Positions 38,936-40,319 of a stretch of 40,319 nucleotides of DNA are shown here, one piece after another. The position numbers and the translations under genes are program-made. Position 1 is the stretch's first letter, and each line of letters begins with the position of its first letter. Origin of the DNA: Tritrichomonas foetus (taxonomy: Eukaryota; Parabasalia; Tritrichomonadida; Tritrichomonadidae); the NCBI GenBank assembly GCA_001839685.1, contig MLAK01000953.1:3501-43819 (forward strand), written 5' to 3'. Under the pieces are notes generated by a model. It was not told where the DNA came from and did no database searches. It saw nothing but the letters and a program-made list of their open reading frames with translations.

Positions 38936-40054
38936 TCAAGCAAAAGTTTCAATATTAGATGGTAAATCTAATTTGGATGGTAAATTTTCACCAATTGGTT
39001 CACAATCATCATTTCTTTCGAGTGTGAAATAAACTCTATTTTCAATGTCTTCTTCAGAATTTCCTCTCAATTTTCTATTTCGAGGTGAAACCTGCGCCGA
39101 ATTTGAAACTGGCTCTTGAACTGGCATGAAATTATCTTGTGTTTTAGCAAATTTTTTAGATCTTGGCGATGAATTATTCAAATTTTGTTTCGGTACAACA
39201 ATTCGTGCAGTTTGGGCGCCTTTGTTCCCTCCTAAATTATTTCCTAATAAATTATTGAAACTTCTTGGAATCGATTTTGCTTGGTTGATTAAACCGAACC
39301 TGTCATCAATTTTTGAAAGTCTGTATCGCGCATGTGAAATTGAACCTTGTAAAACAGCAATTTCATGATTTTCTTGTGCGATTTTCTTTTCATTTTCTTT
39401 CATTTCATATTCAATGTATCGTTCTTTAATCTTTAAATTGTTTTCAACTTGTCTGATTTTGTTTTTATATTCAAAAAATGAGTCACGGTTTTGCGGAATG
39501 ACATATTTTGTTGGATTTTGATTTTGATTTTGAAGTTCTTTTAAGTTTCTGTTTTCTTTTGATAAATGCTCTATTTCTTTTGTTAAGTTTTCTTTCAATC
39601 TTTCAAGTTTCTCAAGATCTGCCATGTCTGAAAATTCATCATTGTTATCTGAATTTGCATTTTTTATGATTCCATCATAATTTCCATTTTCTGTGAAATC
39701 ATTGAAATTATTTGAATTATATGAATTACTGGAATTGCTTGAATCGTTTGAATTGTCATTTTCGTCTGGCAACAATTTTTCAAGATAATCAAATTGGTCG
39801 CTGATCCGTTTTTCATTTAATATTTGATACACTGTATATCTAAATTGACCAATACAGGCGTTTATTTCGCTTTGTGGAAGAAGTCCTCCATTCAAATCGA
39901 CAGCAATTTTATTTGTATTTTGTTTTGCGACATGAATTAATGATCCAACCGCTTCGGAATCGAATTGTGAATTAAATCGATGAGATAATAAGTTGACTCT
40001 TTGAGATATGCTCATGTTTTCATCGAGCGATGGAACCGCGGGGTTTTCACTCAT
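38936..40054 (-). CDS. coiled-coil protein with Asn/Ser-rich linker, unknown function
   Basis: I do not recognise a family. The 372-residue product has a globular-looking helical N-terminus (about 10-95, SISQRVNLLSHRFNSQFDSE and FRYTVYQILNEKR). A disordered Asn/Ser/Asp tract follows (about 97-145), then two coiled-coil stretches (about 145-175, LEKLERLKENLTKEIEHL; and about 190-250, rich in Lys, Glu and Ile). A basic Ser/Pro/Asn-rich tail (about 265-340) contains SPRSKKF and SPRNRKL, which are possible SP-type phosphorylation sites. There is no membrane segment. A cytoskeletal or basal-body adaptor is conceivable, but nothing in the sequence proves it. The start is ATG at 40054, and the gene lies wholly inside the window. 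Confidence 0.65.
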   Translation of the reverse strand: MSENPAVPSLDENMSISQRVNLLSHRFNSQFDSEAVGSLIHVAKQNTNKIAVDLNGGLLPQSEINACIGQFRYTVYQILNEKRISDQFDYLEKLLPDENDNSNDSSNSSNSYNSNNFNDFTENGNYDGIIKNANSDNNDEFSDMADLEKLERLKENLTKEIEHLSKENRNLKELQNQNQNPTKYVIPQNRDSFFEYKNKIRQVENNLKIKERYIEYEMKENEKKIAQENHEIAVLQGSISHARYRLSKIDDRFGLINQAKSIPRSFNNLLGNNLGGNKGAQTARIVVPKQNLNNSSPRSKKFAKTQDNFMPVQEPVSNSAQVSPRNRKLRGNSEEDIENRVYFTLERNDDCEPIGENLPSKLDLPSNIETFA

Positions 40055-40319
40055 TGTTAATTCTGTATAATTTTTGAATGCTCATTAATAGTATGATATT
40101 CAATAACTTCAGAGCCCAATTTTTCAATGATTATATTCAGAATTTAATTGGGCTGTACTCAATTCCCCATGGGAATTCCACATGAATTCAATTTTTCNAC
40201 TTTTTCTATTNNGTTTTNTAGATTTTGAATATGGTAATTCCAGATTTTCAATGCTCTAATATTTTCCACATGGTCTCTATTAAGTTAACACTGAGATTCT
40301 TAACCATATATATTATTCA
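40055..40319. other. window end, ambiguous bases
   Basis: AT-rich upstream region of the coiled-coil gene, with ambiguous calls at 40198, 40211, 40212 and 40218. TCATA on the minus strand at 40092-40096 fits the initiator pattern, 38 bases or more from the ATG. No further gene is seen. Confidence 0.35.

Noticed and set aside
1..40319. Introns with Trichomonas-type ends, tRNA or rRNA genes
   Set aside because: I saw no ACTAACACACAG-type 3' splice motif and no tRNA B-box-like word on either strand by eye. A dedicated scan could still find some.

Overview
The window looks like nuclear DNA of a parabasalid flagellate, most like Tritrichomonas or a close relative. This is inferred, not proven. 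The DNA is very AT-rich. The genes are intronless wherever I can follow them, and the products are plainly eukaryotic: Rab GTPase, F-BAR/SH3, SAC, PP2C, PP1, class I phosphodiesterase, tetraspanin. Families common in trichomonads appear: LRR-PP2C, TCAF/M60-like and GAF-PDE proteins, Asn-rich tracts. Several genes have a TCA(C/T)(A/T) initiator-like motif just before the ATG, and several stop codons sit inside a TAAA tetranucleotide; both are known Trichomonas expression signals.

Layout. 1-1720: a decayed region with a broken GH95-type alpha-L-fucosidase and another relic. 3679-4536: an Asn/Gln/His-rich protein of unknown function. 4537-7665: no gene seen. 7666-9822 (-): TCAF/M60-like protein with a lipid-anchor motif. 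11478-13865 (+): RRM-like/LRR/PP2C fusion, tail to tail with enolase (14109-15590, -). Then a gap of Ns (16351-16742), a CTP-dependent lipid kinase-like membrane protein (17161-17865, +) and a four-GAF cyclic nucleotide phosphodiesterase (18265-21693, -). 22000-22460 (-): a decayed unidentified gene. 22619-23554 (-): class 3 lipase. 25215-26393 (+): PP1-like phosphatase with one in-frame TGA. 27189-27803 (-): Rab GTPase. 28531-28650: an 18-bp minisatellite. 28690-29706 (-): DH-PH-like protein. 30049-32556 (+): SAC-like pseudophosphatase. 32770-33510 (-): tetraspanin-like protein. 33960-35237 (+): F-BAR/SH3 protein. 35345-38458 (-): adenylate-kinase-fold protein, possibly SPEF2/CPC1-like. 38936-40054 (-): coiled-coil protein.

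The genes are not an operon or pathway. Two themes stand out. One is signalling and membrane identity (PDE, PP1, PP2C, Rab, RhoGEF-like, SAC-like, F-BAR, tetraspanin, lipase, lipid kinase). The other is a possible flagellar link: an enolase with a Dpy-30-like N-terminus and a SPEF2/CPC1-like protein. Genes often lie tail to tail with short 3' gaps and longer divergent upstream regions, and the gaps hold recognisable remains of dead genes. I found no CRISPR array, rRNA, tRNA or intact transposon. The most striking points are the nonsense codon at the invariant Arg of the PP1-like gene, the RRM-LRR-PP2C architecture, the enolase docking-like extension, the dead SAC and M60 domains, and the GH95 relic.
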